Shown one piece after another: positions 1 through 7,962 of a stretch of DNA of 64,000 nucleotides. The stretch is from NCBI RefSeq assembly GCF_020564625.1, contig NZ_JAJBZT010000003.1, forward strand, positions 248,001 through 312,000. The letters are read 5' to 3'. Source of the stretch: Leeia speluncae (lineage in GTDB: Bacteria; Pseudomonadota; Gammaproteobacteria; Burkholderiales; Leeiaceae). The notes beneath the pieces are model-generated. The model was not told where the DNA came from. It did no database searches and saw only the letters and a list, made by a program, of their open reading frames with translations. The position numbers and the translations under genes were made by a program. Numbering within the stretch: the first letter of the stretch is position 1; every line of letters starts with the position of its first letter.

Positions 1-233
1 GCGGCCAATGGAGAACGGATAAACTGAGTAAACCGTGCATAACGCGTACCGACAAGTCCCCAGATTAAACGGAAAATAATCATGAGTGCCACATTGTAAC
101 CAGCCAGCACATGAATACTACGAAGGTGCTCACCTTCAGAAGTAAAGTATGCGGTTAGAAAGCTAATCACTAACACCCAGTGAAACACACGTGTGGGTAG
201 ATCCCAAACGAGTACTTTGCTTTTATTTTCCAT
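1..233 (-). CDS. Cytochrome b561-type membrane protein, 5' part
   Basis: The gene runs off the left edge; 77 codons of the N-terminus are visible. It starts at ATG 233 with a GGAG-type ribosome site about 9 bases upstream. The protein opens with a WDLPTRVFHW motif followed by a hydrophobic helix, then HVLAGYNVALMIIFRLIWG, which fits the first two helices of the cytochrome b561 / Ni-Fe hydrogenase b-type subunit family with histidines (His18, about His41) placed to ligate heme b. Such proteins pass electrons between quinone and periplasmic c-type partners. The partner would lie outside the window. Family assignment is fairly sure; the exact redox partner cannot be told. Confidence 0.8.
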   Translation of the reverse strand, partial: MENKSKVLVWDLPTRVFHWVLVISFLTAYFTSEGEHLRSIHVLAGYNVALMIIFRLIWGLVGTRYARFTQFIRSPLA

Positions 234-379
234 TTTATTCTCCATCCCATTTTGTAAGGTGCGGAAAATATCCATCAACGGGAGATTCGACGGATACTTT
301 CCATCCAGACTCGACTCATACGTTTAGCAGTCCTTCTACACGCTGACTGAGACTGGCAAAACAAAGTTTACCTTTGCAA

Positions 380-398
380 GCTTAAGTCAAACTTAAGC
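380..398. repeat. Inverted repeat upstream of the cytochrome gene
   Basis: GCTTAAGT, three bases, ACTTAAGC: a perfect 8-bp inverted repeat about 150 bases upstream of the cytochrome b561 start. No T-run follows on either strand, so an operator is more likely than a terminator. The protein that would bind it is unknown. Confidence 0.4.
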
Positions 399-451
399 AC
401 AAAGAGAGAAAAATGGTGATTCTTTTGACCAGATAAAGTTATTCAACTCAT

Positions 452-792
452 CTTTCCACATCAAGCTTGAACACCTCCGTGGAAAGCCTGTGGAAAAGGT
501 TGCTAAACCCATGAATTTATTCAACAAAACATGCCAGATTAAAATTTAATCAGCCCCACAAACTCATTCACATTGGAACTGAACTAGCTCGGGGATAAGC
601 TGTGGATAAATTCATTAAATCACTGAAATTAAACAACAAAATACCTGCGCTCATAATTTAGGCAAATTATAAGCCGATCTGGGGGATAACCGCACAAAAC
701 CAAATGTAAAAGAGTATTTTTGGATGGATGTGGATAACATAGCAGAGTTTCCACATCCATTTTTGACAAGCATGGGGAAAGCTTGTGGATAA
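452..792. other. DnaA-box cluster, candidate replication origin or DnaA-binding locus
   Basis: This is part of the 607-base gene-free stretch 234-840. It contains three perfect copies of the DnaA box TGTGGATAA at 601-609, 729-737 and 784-792, all in the same orientation. Weaker versions are TGTGGAAAA at 489-497 and, on the other strand, CTTTCCACA at 452-460 and GTTTCCACA at 747-755; GGGGATAA occurs at 591-598 and 682-689. The flanks are AT-rich. Perfect 9-mers are rare by chance, and this density is typical of bacterial oriC or of DnaA-titrating loci. No dnaA, dnaN, gyrB or parAB lies in the window, so the origin call stays tentative. Confidence 0.5.
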
Positions 793-840
793 AGCAGTTA
801 CCCCATTGAATTGATTAAGAAATTTATTAGCGATCAAAAA

Positions 841-1293
841 TTAAGCAGATTTACGAAAGCGATCTAACCCAATTCCGCCAGTACCGAAAACAGAGAGGGC
901 AAACAACATCAGCCCCCATTGCCAATGATCATAAAGACCAGGTGTCCATACACTCGCTGGTGTCACCAAACCATGCCAGTAAGCGATGACCGCCATCGCA
1001 TTCACACCAAATAAGCCAATCGCCGCCCAACGTCCAAATAACCCCGCAATGAGTAGCGCAGAGAAAATTAACTCGCCGCCAGTAGCTAATGGTGCCGCGA
1101 TGCTCGGTGGTAATAATGGCACATGGTATTCATCGGTAAATAAAGCGATCGTAATAGACCAATCATCTATTTTGGTAAGCCCCGAGCGAAAAAAAACGCG
1201 GAAGATTTCTATACGCATTAACAGCAAAGCGATCGATTGCAATGCAGTTAGCCAAGGTGCTTGCCATTCACGGTTTGATTGAGAGCGACGCAT
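841..1293 (-). CDS. DoxX family membrane protein of the bufferin operon
   Basis: A 150-residue protein with about four hydrophobic helices, fitting the DoxX/DoxD family (small quinone- or redox-linked membrane proteins). The ATG at 1293 has a strong GGAGGAA site upstream. It is the last gene of the operon, 33 bases after bufC. DoxX-type genes are commonly found beside DUF692/DUF2063 pairs; a role in electron transfer linked to the modified peptide or to copper handling is inference. No clear terminator follows before the DnaA-box region. Confidence 0.8.
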   Translation of the reverse strand: MRRSQSNREWQAPWLTALQSIALLLMRIEIFRVFFRSGLTKIDDWSITIALFTDEYHVPLLPPSIAAPLATGGELIFSALLIAGLFGRWAAIGLFGVNAMAVIAYWHGLVTPASVWTPGLYDHWQWGLMLFALSVFGTGGIGLDRFRKSA

Positions 1294-1326
1294 GTGTTCC
1301 TCCTGTATGGATGGGTTCTATTGTTG

Positions 1327-2085
1327 TTAGTATTGAATATCGATCAAAGCACTCGCTTCAAACAAACATTGCAGCGTGGATAGCGGCTGATATGCCTCAT
1401 CGATTGCCAACCCTATATCCACCGCTTCTGCAAAACCACACCCGCTAATCAGCGCGTTGGTCACCGCTGTATCTACTGTTGAGAGCCGGATAGGCGTTAC
1501 TACATTAGCAATACGAGTCACGAGCACCCCGCCGCCTGGTTTATTTAAATCCACTTGCACCACTTTTTGTTCTGGCTGGTGGTATTCCCAAATATCCGCT
1601 AGCGGCCAATTCGATTGAATGAGACAGACAGCAGGATGAAAAACAAAGATCAGTCCCCCTATTTTTTCTGGCGGCACAGATGCTAGGCTAGAAGGTGATA
1701 ATGGTGACGCATCTTTTGCATAAAAAGCGCAATGTACGCGCCAATCTAGCCTTGCCACATCCGGTAGGTATGGCAATGAAATAGCTGGGGGATAAGACGC
1801 CATCCAGTCAGGGAAGTCGTGACCTAGATCATGAAGATTGGGCGATATGGCTCTTTGGCTACTTACATATTGCGCCGCCATTTCCTCAAAAAAAGCTTGC
1901 CCAACTAAAGCAGTCACAACAGGAAATAAAGCACTGAGTGCATGGGTGCGATTGAGTTGATGATTGCGGCGATACGCAGCTAATCGCTGAGGGCTAAAAA
2001 CAGAAAATAAACTCGATGCGTCTTCTGCTAGATTTGGAGACGTTATCAAATCAAAAAACTGTGATTGCTGAACAGTTGGATTCAT
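1327..2085 (-). CDS. bufC: BufC-like DUF2063 protein, partner of the MNIO enzyme
   Basis: A 252-residue protein. The N-terminal about 100 residues (FFDLITSPN, FSPQRLAAYRRNHQLNR, HDLGHDFPDWMA) match the DUF2063 domain, once called putative DNA-binding. In RiPP clusters this protein partners the DUF692 enzyme and is thought to recognise or present the precursor. I prefer the ATG at 2085, which shares its A with the bufB stop (TGATG), over a TTG one codon upstream; this implies translational coupling. Function as a RiPP-recognition partner comes from characterised MNIO systems, not from this sequence. Confidence 0.85.
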   Translation of the reverse strand: MNPTVQQSQFFDLITSPNLAEDASSLFSVFSPQRLAAYRRNHQLNRTHALSALFPVVTALVGQAFFEEMAAQYVSSQRAISPNLHDLGHDFPDWMASYPPAISLPYLPDVARLDWRVHCAFYAKDASPLSPSSLASVPPEKIGGLIFVFHPAVCLIQSNWPLADIWEYHQPEQKVVQVDLNKPGGGVLVTRIANVVTPIRLSTVDTAVTNALISGCGFAEAVDIGLAIDEAYQPLSTLQCLFEASALIDIQY

Positions 2086-2927
2086 CAAGACATCCCCTTT
2101 TCTCTTTTCACCTTACCCAGTATTTCCTCTGCTGTAGCGACTTCTAGCAGTAATTCGTCTAATACAGGGATGTTGCCATCACGCTCTAACAAGGTAGGAA
2201 CAGGCCCAACATATTGATAGGCCTTTTCTAATAATGCCCAGACAGGTGGAATAACCGGGTGATCGTGGGTATCGAGTAAAAAACCATCTTCTTCGCTGTG
2301 GCCTGCAATATGAATTTCTTTTACCGAACCAGCAGGCATCGCGGCCAAAAACGCATCGGCAGATACACCTAAATTCACGCTATTCACATAGATATTATTC
2401 ACATCTAATAAGATGCCACAGCCAGATCGCTGCACAATCTGAGCCAGCATATCGGCCTCGGTCATCTCATTACCTTCAAAGGCTAAATAAGCAGACACAT
2501 TTTCTAATAAAATTTGCCGCTTTAGTTTATTCTGCACCTGATCTACATGGTCGACGATCCAGTCGATCATGGCTTGTGTATAAGGCACAGGAAGTAAATC
2601 GGGAATCGCTCCTTTTTCGGTTCGGTTCCAGCATAAATGCTCTGACACTTGGTTTGGCCCAATCACATTAACCAAATCTGCCAGCCGGTTTAAATGTGTT
2701 TGATCAAGTGGCACAGCACTACCAATGCCCATCCCTACCCCATGCAAACTAATTGGGTAGTGAGCACGCAACGCTTTGAGGGTGGCTAAATTGGCACCAC
2801 CATCAAAATAGTTTTCGCTATGGACTTCCCACCACGCCACTTTTGGTTTTTTCTGCCAAACTTCTTTGACAAAAGGGTGGCGTAACCCAAGCCCTGCCGC
2901 CACGGGTAAATGCGTTAAATTGTTCAT
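2085..2927 (-). CDS. bufB: BufB-like DUF692 multinuclear iron-dependent oxidative enzyme (MNIO)
   Basis: A 280-residue TIM-barrel protein of the DUF692 family. Visible metal-ligand motifs are EVHSENY (about 34-40), SLHGVGMGIGS with His62, SEHLCW with Glu96/His97, LLENVSAYL with Glu142/Asn143, LLDVNNIYVN with Asp175/Asn178, EIHIAGH with His206/His210, DTHDHPV with Asp219/His221 and LLERDG with Glu248. MNIO enzymes use two or three irons and oxygen to modify cysteines of a precursor peptide (oxazolone-thioamide in methanobactin, thiooxazole in bufferins). Its place just after two Cys-rich precursors and before bufC makes the bufferin role likely. The exact product formed here is inferred. Confidence 0.92.
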   Translation of the reverse strand: MNNLTHLPVAAGLGLRHPFVKEVWQKKPKVAWWEVHSENYFDGGANLATLKALRAHYPISLHGVGMGIGSAVPLDQTHLNRLADLVNVIGPNQVSEHLCWNRTEKGAIPDLLPVPYTQAMIDWIVDHVDQVQNKLKRQILLENVSAYLAFEGNEMTEADMLAQIVQRSGCGILLDVNNIYVNSVNLGVSADAFLAAMPAGSVKEIHIAGHSEEDGFLLDTHDHPVIPPVWALLEKAYQYVGPVPTLLERDGNIPVLDELLLEVATAEEILGKVKREKGMS

Positions 2928-2944
2928 TTGGATGATAGTTGATG

Positions 2945-2979
2945 ATCAAACCAGCGAGGAAACACCCCGCTGGTTTGAT
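2945..2979 (-). terminator. Intercistronic hairpin between the second precursor and bufB
   Basis: Perfect 12-bp stem (2945-2956 with 2968-2979) and an 11-base loop, lying 10 bases after the precursor stop. No U-run follows in the direction of transcription. It is better read as a partial terminator or RNA-stabilising stem that keeps precursor mRNA in excess over enzyme mRNA, as often seen in RiPP operons. Confidence 0.6.
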
Positions 2980-2988
2980 TAGATAAAC

Positions 2989-3243
2989 TTAAGAAGAGGA
3001 GACTTCGCCACCCATTTGGGTACATGTTCCAACGGGTACATTTTTCCAATCAGCCGCATCATGATCGACGGTTGCTTGCCCTGCACAACTATGACTGCCA
3101 TTGATGCTAGCGCAATCATTTTGTCCGGCCATTGCCACACCTAAACATTTTTCTGTTTCGCCTTCTGCCATCACACTGGCAGATGCGCCCAGAACCATTA
3201 ATCCAGTTAGTGCGCTTAACATCAGTTTCTGCTTCGATTGCAT
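2989..3243 (-). CDS. bufA: Second bufferin-type precursor peptide (DUF2282/BufA1-like)
   Basis: An 84-residue secreted peptide. A Sec signal (basic start, hydrophobic stretch, ASASVMA then EGE) spans about 26 residues. The core has four cysteines at 33, 44, 53 and 74 in the pattern [21 protein letters not shown], diagnostic of the DUF2282/BufA family. Cysteine positions are identical to those of the first precursor, while the leader and tail differ. ATG 3243 has an AGGAGA site. In characterised bufferins some cysteines become thiooxazoles that bind copper in the periplasm. A tandem duplicate rather than a decayed copy, since all motif residues are intact. Confidence 0.9.
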   Translation of the reverse strand: MQSKQKLMLSALTGLMVLGASASVMAEGETEKCLGVAMAGQNDCASINGSHSCAGQATVDHDAADWKNVPVGTCTQMGGEVSSS

Positions 3244-3371
3244 TATTGTGTCTCCTGAATTGAAATGATTGATGAAACCTTACAGCTCCCAACCAACAGG
3301 TAATGATGTTTATTTTTTTACCTGTTTTTGCCAATGGAGATTGGCAATGCCACAGATCATCTCTGCAGCGG

Positions 3372-3400
3372 ATTCGGGTAGGGAATGGGTCTACCCGAAT
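3372..3400 (-). terminator. Hairpin between the two precursor genes
   Basis: ATTCGGGTAG and its exact complement form a 10-bp stem with a 9-base loop, 25 bases after the first precursor stop. Reading in the operon direction there is no U-run, so full termination is unlikely; partial attenuation or mRNA 3'-end protection fits better. Confidence 0.55.
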
Positions 3401-3424
3401 TTTCTGATTCAGTGAAACCGACGA

Positions 3425-3673
3425 TTACTTGACCATGCCACCCATATTTTGGCAGGTGCCTTTGGCCACGTATTTCCAATCGTTAGGATCGTTATCTTTG
3501 CTAGCTTGCCCAGCACAGCTATGGCTACCTGTTGCACTTGCACAATCGTTCTTACCTGCTTTTGCAATACCAAAGCATTTTTCTTTTTCTGCAGCAGCAA
3601 CTGGTGTTGCAACAAAACTAACAGCAAGTAAAGAACCAACTGCGCTTAAGATTAGTGCTTGTTTTTTATCCAT
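3425..3673 (-). CDS. bufA: First bufferin-type precursor peptide (DUF2282/BufA1-like)
   Basis: An 82-residue peptide, first gene of the operon. The signal peptide ends near PVAAA (about residue 28). The core carries Cys33, Cys44, Cys53 and Cys74 in [25 protein letters not shown] and KGTC, matching the DUF2282 family renamed bufferins. ATG 3673 has AGGAG eight bases upstream. The 214 bases upstream, shared with divergent greB, hold a palindrome GTATTG-T-CAATAC at 3721-3733 overlapping a TTGACA (minus strand 3730-3725); whether this is the promoter or operator is open. Known homologues respond to excess copper through an ECF sigma factor; no such gene is in the window. Confidence 0.92.
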   Translation of the reverse strand: MDKKQALILSAVGSLLAVSFVATPVAAAEKEKCFGIAKAGKNDCASATGSHSCAGQASKDNDPNDWKYVAKGTCQNMGGMVK

Positions 3674-3887
3674 CTTGAAAACTCCTGATAAATTTGATGA
3701 TACGATTCTCTTTTATAGGTGTATTGTCAATACAAGACTGACCGCAATATGTGAAAATAGTTTCCCGTCATATTTTGTGTCACCTAAACGTTAGTCGTAC
3801 CAATTTCAAGAATCTTACACATCAGTATAAAATTCTTTAAAAATTTCTGACTATCTTTTTCATCGCACTATCTAAACTATTATTCAG

Positions 3888-4442
3888 ATGAGCAAGGCAT
3901 TTACAAAAGAAACCGATCAGGACGATGACGATCTGCCAGCAGGCGTCCCGCCTATTCCGCCTGGTAGCAAAAACTACATGACCCCGAAAGGCCATCGGCG
4001 CATGCTAGATGAGCTACGTCATTTAGTTTCGACAGAGCGCCCGGAGTTAGTCAATATTGTGAGTTGGGCAGCCAGTAATGGAGATCGCTCAGAAAATGGT
4101 GACTATATTTATGGAAAACGGAAACTGAGAGAAATCGATCGTCGCATTCGTTTTCTGACAAAACGTCTAGAGACTGCGGAAGTCGTCGATACAGAACGAA
4201 AAGATACGGATCAGGTATTTTTTGGCGCAACCGTGACGTTTAATCGTGACGGTGGTGACGATGAAACCATTAGCATTGTTGGACTAGACGAAATTAATCC
4301 AGCCAAAGGCTATGTGAGTTGGATTTCTCCCATCGCCAGAACACTAACAAAAGCACGAGAAGGTGATACGGTCATCTTGCAAACGCCCGAAGGCCCGCAA
4401 GAGCTAGATATCGTGCTCGTAGAATATAAAGAACTGGATTAA
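3888..4442 (+). CDS. greB: Transcript cleavage factor GreB
   Basis: A 184-residue protein that rescues backtracked RNA polymerase by stimulating cleavage of the nascent RNA. An N-terminal coiled coil (about 31-100) carries the loop NGDRSENGDY, with the acidic pair Asp66/Glu69 that reaches the polymerase active site; the C-terminal FKBP-like domain begins near VFFGATVTF. GreB rather than GreA is favoured by the basic coiled-coil sequence and the end ELDIVLVEYKE. An acidic N-terminal extension of about 28 residues precedes the conserved start (NYMTPKGHRR), so the true start could be inside it. nudC follows after two bases. Confidence 0.93.
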   Translation: MSKAFTKETDQDDDDLPAGVPPIPPGSKNYMTPKGHRRMLDELRHLVSTERPELVNIVSWAASNGDRSENGDYIYGKRKLREIDRRIRFLTKRLETAEVVDTERKDTDQVFFGATVTFNRDGGDDETISIVGLDEINPAKGYVSWISPIARTLTKAREGDTVILQTPEGPQELDIVLVEYKELD

Positions 4443-4444
4443 AC

Positions 4445-5254
4445 ATGCTCCCTTTTGCATTTGAGCCGACCCTCACGCCATCCGCACCAAGCACAGAAGC
4501 CCCCTTATTGTTTGGGTTTTATGAGAATGAATTGTGCTACGTAGATGCGCACATGTTGTCTTTACCAAATAACCAGTCTTATTTCGATTTAGTACATCAC
4601 TACATTGGGGATTTAGCTGGACAACATTGCTACGCGGTCGACTTAACTGAAAAGCAAGAGACAGCAGGCAGATGGCTCGGGCTGCGCGCAGCGTTTGCCG
4701 AGATAGAAGAGCACTTTGTTTGGATTGCAGCGAGAGCGTTGCAGATACTCGAGTGGGATCGCTCGAATCGTTTTTGTGGGCGTTGTGGTACCTCTACCAC
4801 CATTAAACTGGGTGAGCGGGCGCGAGTATGTCCATCTTGCGGGCAACTAGCCTATCCGCGTATTAGCCCAGCCATGATGGTACTCATCAAAAAAGATAAA
4901 CAATTATTGCTAGCAAGAGGTCCACACTTCCCGCCTGGCGTGTATAGCGCGCTAGCAGGATTTGTAGAACCAGGTGAAAGCATCGAGCAAACCATTCACC
5001 GAGAAGCGATGGAAGAAGTCGGCATTAAGATTAAAAACCTTCGCTACTTTAATAGCCAATGCTGGCCGTTTCCACACTCGCTAATGCTGGCGTTTGTTGC
5101 CGATTACGATAGCGGAGAAATTACACCAGACGACAATGAAATTGAAGATGCACGCTGGTTTTCATTAGATGAATTACCAACACAACCATTCAAGTACAGT
5201 ATCGCGAATAAGCTCATCAATGGTTTAGTAGATGAGCTTACCCGTGAAGGCTAA
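4445..5254 (+). CDS. nudC: NAD(H) pyrophosphatase / NAD-cap decapping hydrolase NudC
   Basis: A 269-residue Nudix enzyme that hydrolyses NADH to NMNH and AMP and removes NAD caps from RNA. A zinc ribbon is formed by Cys111, Cys114, Cys129 and Cys132. The Nudix box starts at Gly172 (GFVEPGES) and ends with REAMEEVG about residue 194. The NudC-specific motif SQPWPFPxS is present as SQCWPFPHS (204-212), with Cys in place of Pro at its third position. It starts two bases after greB and is probably co-transcribed with it. Confidence 0.93.
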   Translation: MLPFAFEPTLTPSAPSTEAPLLFGFYENELCYVDAHMLSLPNNQSYFDLVHHYIGDLAGQHCYAVDLTEKQETAGRWLGLRAAFAEIEEHFVWIAARALQILEWDRSNRFCGRCGTSTTIKLGERARVCPSCGQLAYPRISPAMMVLIKKDKQLLLARGPHFPPGVYSALAGFVEPGESIEQTIHREAMEEVGIKIKNLRYFNSQCWPFPHSLMLAFVADYDSGEITPDDNEIEDARWFSLDELPTQPFKYSIANKLINGLVDELTREG

Positions 5255-5259
5255 TACGT

Positions 5260-6831
5260 TTACTCGACTTTAAACGCATCTGCCATTTTTTCAACATAGC
5301 GCGCCTGATTAGATAGCTCATCTAGCGAATTACGGCTTTCTGCCACATGGCAAGCAGAAGCCGTTAATGAATCTGACAACATTTCCATTTCTATCGCTAA
5401 ATGGCTAGTCGTCTCAAATTGCTCTGAATTCATTTTGGCAATGTCTTGCATCATGGCATCTACTTGCTTTGCTAAAGACTGTAGTTTGCTCAGTTCATCC
5501 ATCGTGTGCTGCATAATCGTCGCCGTTGCGGAGGATTCATCAGCAATTTGGTGAATAGCGCTATTCGCCGAATCTGTCGCATGAGAGACGTGTTGAACCA
5601 GAGCACTAATTTCTTGCGTACTCTTTGTCGTTCTTTCTGCTAGCTTTCTCACTTCGTCTGCCACCACCGCAAAACCTTTTCCGCTTTCACCCGCCCTTGC
5701 CGCTTCAATCGCCGCATTTAAAGCCAATAAATTCGTTTGGCCGGCAATGTCATGAATATTCTGAGAAATATGAGAGATGCTCGCGACGATCTTGTTTAAT
5801 TCATCGATCGACACCTGCATGTCTTTCACTAGCTGATGAGAAGACACACTCTTTTGATGGGTGGCTTGCATGCTATACACGCAGTCCATTAGGCTCTTTT
5901 GATTATCTTGGCTGAGTAACGCCGTCTTTTCCGCCGCTCCTTTCACACGCTCTTCTGACGATTTTAAATCTTCTAATTCTTGCTTCATCTCTTGAAAGTG
6001 TACTTTGCAACTAGAGACTTGTTCGACTAGTGCAGCAATACTCTTTGTTACTTCCACTGCATTGCTCGCCTGATCTCTAGACGAATGTTGCAACTCGTCT
6101 AACATCACTTTTAGATTCACTTGCATCGTGGCAAATGCAGCTTCAAGTCGCCCCAAGTCACTCGCTTTAGATAAGACAAGTTGATTGGTTAGGTTGCCTT
6201 TTGCAATTGCATCACACACAGTGAGCAGCTTGGTTTGCTGGGTTTTCTTATTTCTTTCTAACCACCACCAAGCAATCAGCGTCACAACGCCCACAATAGA
6301 CAATCCGCCCCCCATCCAAGTTGGGTTAAGTAACAGATTGCCAACAAGTGCTAGCATCAGAACCAAGACACATAATGGCGTTAGCCACGGAAGCAAGGTT
6401 TCTGTTTTCGCTAACTTCACTTCCGCTAATTGTTGTAAGGTAGGATAAAGCGCGGTGGCATGTGCAACTTCATTTCTGTCTGCTGGTTTTCTAACCGACA
6501 TAAAACCAACTGGCGTGCCCTTCTCTACCAATGGGACCACAAACGCATCGACCCAGTAAAAATCGCCGTTTTTACAACGATTTTTTACCAAACCACGCCA
6601 TGATTCCCCTGTCGTTACCGTATCCCATAGCTGCTTAAATAACGCAGCAGGCATGTCTGGATGACGAACGATGTTATGAGGCTGACCAATCAGCTCTTCT
6701 CGACTAAAACCCGAGATTTCAACAAATAAATCATTTGCGTAAGTAATCTGACCTTTTAAGTCTGTTTTGGTGACAATCAAACCTTGGTTAAAAGCTTTTT
6801 CGTTTTGAGTAATGGGATGATTCTGTTTCAT
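5260..6831 (-). CDS. Aer-like methyl-accepting chemotaxis protein with N-terminal PAS domain
   Basis: A 523-residue receptor. A PAS domain fills the first about 110 residues ([38 protein letters not shown]), the arrangement of the redox/energy sensor Aer. Two adjacent hydrophobic segments (about 148-190) anchor it in the membrane with no periplasmic domain. The signalling hairpin tip reads [22 protein letters not shown] chose ATG 6831 over the TTG at 6852 because AGGT sits at good spacing only for the ATG. It converges on nudC. Its PAS is a close relative of that in the receptor at 53817. Ligand probably FAD or heme, not provable here. Confidence 0.9.
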   Translation of the reverse strand: MKQNHPITQNEKAFNQGLIVTKTDLKGQITYANDLFVEISGFSREELIGQPHNIVRHPDMPAALFKQLWDTVTTGESWRGLVKNRCKNGDFYWVDAFVVPLVEKGTPVGFMSVRKPADRNEVAHATALYPTLQQLAEVKLAKTETLLPWLTPLCVLVLMLALVGNLLLNPTWMGGGLSIVGVVTLIAWWWLERNKKTQQTKLLTVCDAIAKGNLTNQLVLSKASDLGRLEAAFATMQVNLKVMLDELQHSSRDQASNAVEVTKSIAALVEQVSSCKVHFQEMKQELEDLKSSEERVKGAAEKTALLSQDNQKSLMDCVYSMQATHQKSVSSHQLVKDMQVSIDELNKIVASISHISQNIHDIAGQTNLLALNAAIEAARAGESGKGFAVVADEVRKLAERTTKSTQEISALVQHVSHATDSANSAIHQIADESSATATIMQHTMDELSKLQSLAKQVDAMMQDIAKMNSEQFETTSHLAIEMEMLSDSLTASACHVAESRNSLDELSNQARYVEKMADAFKVE

Positions 6832-6973
6832 ACGCCGACCTACACTCGCCAATAGAAATTATATTTTCTTTACAAATCAGTCACATAAAATAGCTTCTCG
6901 TAAAGATTTTCGATAGCTTAGGTAGGTCAGATAGAAATCACCTTGATTGGCATCAATGATTTTGAGCAATTGC

Positions 6974-6987
6974 TGACCAATTGGTCA
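6974..6987. promoter_or_regulatory. Perfect palindrome TGACCAATTGGTCA, possible operator
   Basis: A perfect 14-bp palindrome about 143 bases upstream of the chemoreceptor start, in the only gene-free stretch between it and the GyrI-like gene. Near-identical sites occur at 52417-52430 and 58013-58026, both intergenic. The regulator is unknown. Confidence 0.45.
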
Positions 6988-7030
6988 AGCAAGTCTGTAA
7001 GTCGTGAAATAGAGACGGGCAGATTAAAAT

Positions 7031-7504
7031 TTAGACAGATTTAGATTTCAGCGGAATACATATATCGCAGGCGAATAGCCCAACTATTTCGGAGGAAACT
7101 GGACGAATATGCCGTTCAAAGCAAGGTAGATTTGCTAACTCATAACCACTTTTTGGTAGCCAATCTTGCATCAGCATTTTCCATGCTTGCACGATGTCGG
7201 AAGAGGTTCCTTCAAACGCATAGACGGCATATTGCCCTGCCGCTAGGGTTGTTTCTACAGCAGGCGATTGAATAAGATAATCGTCAGATACTTCCACGCC
7301 CGCATCATAGCGACATTCATTAGCAGGGGTGATATAGGGATTATCGTAACCAATCCCATACTGACTGTTTGCTAATAAATGCTGTTCTGCTAGCCAAGGT
7401 AAGTATGTTTCTTTCCAGAATAAGCTGATCGCTTCCCCGTACGGCCCTACTTTTCGTATAGTCGCCAATCGTACAGCGGGTAAATCGACAATCTGTACTT
7501 GCAT
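7031..7504 (-). CDS. GyrI-like / effector-binding domain protein
   Basis: A 157-residue stand-alone effector-binding domain of the GyrI/SbmC type (AraC_E_bind fold), normally the small-molecule-binding half of AraC or MerR-like regulators. Visible features are the start MQVQIVDLPAVRLATIRKVG, the GYDNP element and YAVYAFEG before a helix. No DNA-binding domain is present. ATG 7504 is preferred, with AGGTGAG at good spacing; a TTG one codon earlier also exists. It is the last gene of the putrescine cluster, so binding of a polyamine or its derivative is a reasonable but unproven guess. Confidence 0.7.
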   Translation of the reverse strand: MQVQIVDLPAVRLATIRKVGPYGEAISLFWKETYLPWLAEQHLLANSQYGIGYDNPYITPANECRYDAGVEVSDDYLIQSPAVETTLAAGQYAVYAFEGTSSDIVQAWKMLMQDWLPKSGYELANLPCFERHIRPVSSEIVGLFACDICIPLKSKSV

Positions 7505-7553
7505 CAATACTCACCTCTGTCAAAACAACCTTCGCCCACAAATAATAGCGGCA

Positions 7554-7928
7554 CTACCCTGCGTCACGGGTGGTAATCATATAGTATTTTTTGACCGGTA
7601 CAATTACTTCAAACGTACCCCGATATCCACCAGGAATCACGCCACCTTGTCCCGGATGAAAGGTAGTGGTTTGGCCATCCTCATCGATCATTTTTGCCAC
7701 CCCTTCGATGATGGTGAAAAACTCTTCTTCATTCGGATCGCAAACCACTTTCCAGCTGCCAATTTCAGATGCCCATACGCCAACGAAGAGTTTTTCATCT
7801 TGTGTGGTATAGCAGTTCCAAGTCGTCCGTAATGGATTACCACTGACTCGACGATCATTCAGCGGAAAGTCGGTTTGTGGCGTGACGGCTAAGTTTTCTG
7901 GATCTATTAACAATGCATGTTTCATCAT
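7554..7928 (-). CDS. Cupin domain protein (DUF861 type)
   Basis: A 124-residue single-cupin protein of the Cupin_3/DUF861 group (WASEIGSWKVV, NEEEFFTIIEG, FHPGQGGVIPGGYRGTFEV). The family includes ureidoglycine aminohydrolase-type enzymes and many uncharacterised members. A member of this family often lies next to gamma-glutamylputrescine oxidase genes. It starts 34 bases after puuB and shares its direction, which suggests a step in polyamine breakdown, though the reaction is not known. The usual cupin metal ligands are only partly visible. Confidence 0.75.
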   Translation of the reverse strand: MMKHALLIDPENLAVTPQTDFPLNDRRVSGNPLRTTWNCYTTQDEKLFVGVWASEIGSWKVVCDPNEEEFFTIIEGVAKMIDEDGQTTTFHPGQGGVIPGGYRGTFEVIVPVKKYYMITTRDAG

Positions 7929-7962
7929 GACTTTTCACTTATCTGCATTTTTATTTTTGGGG

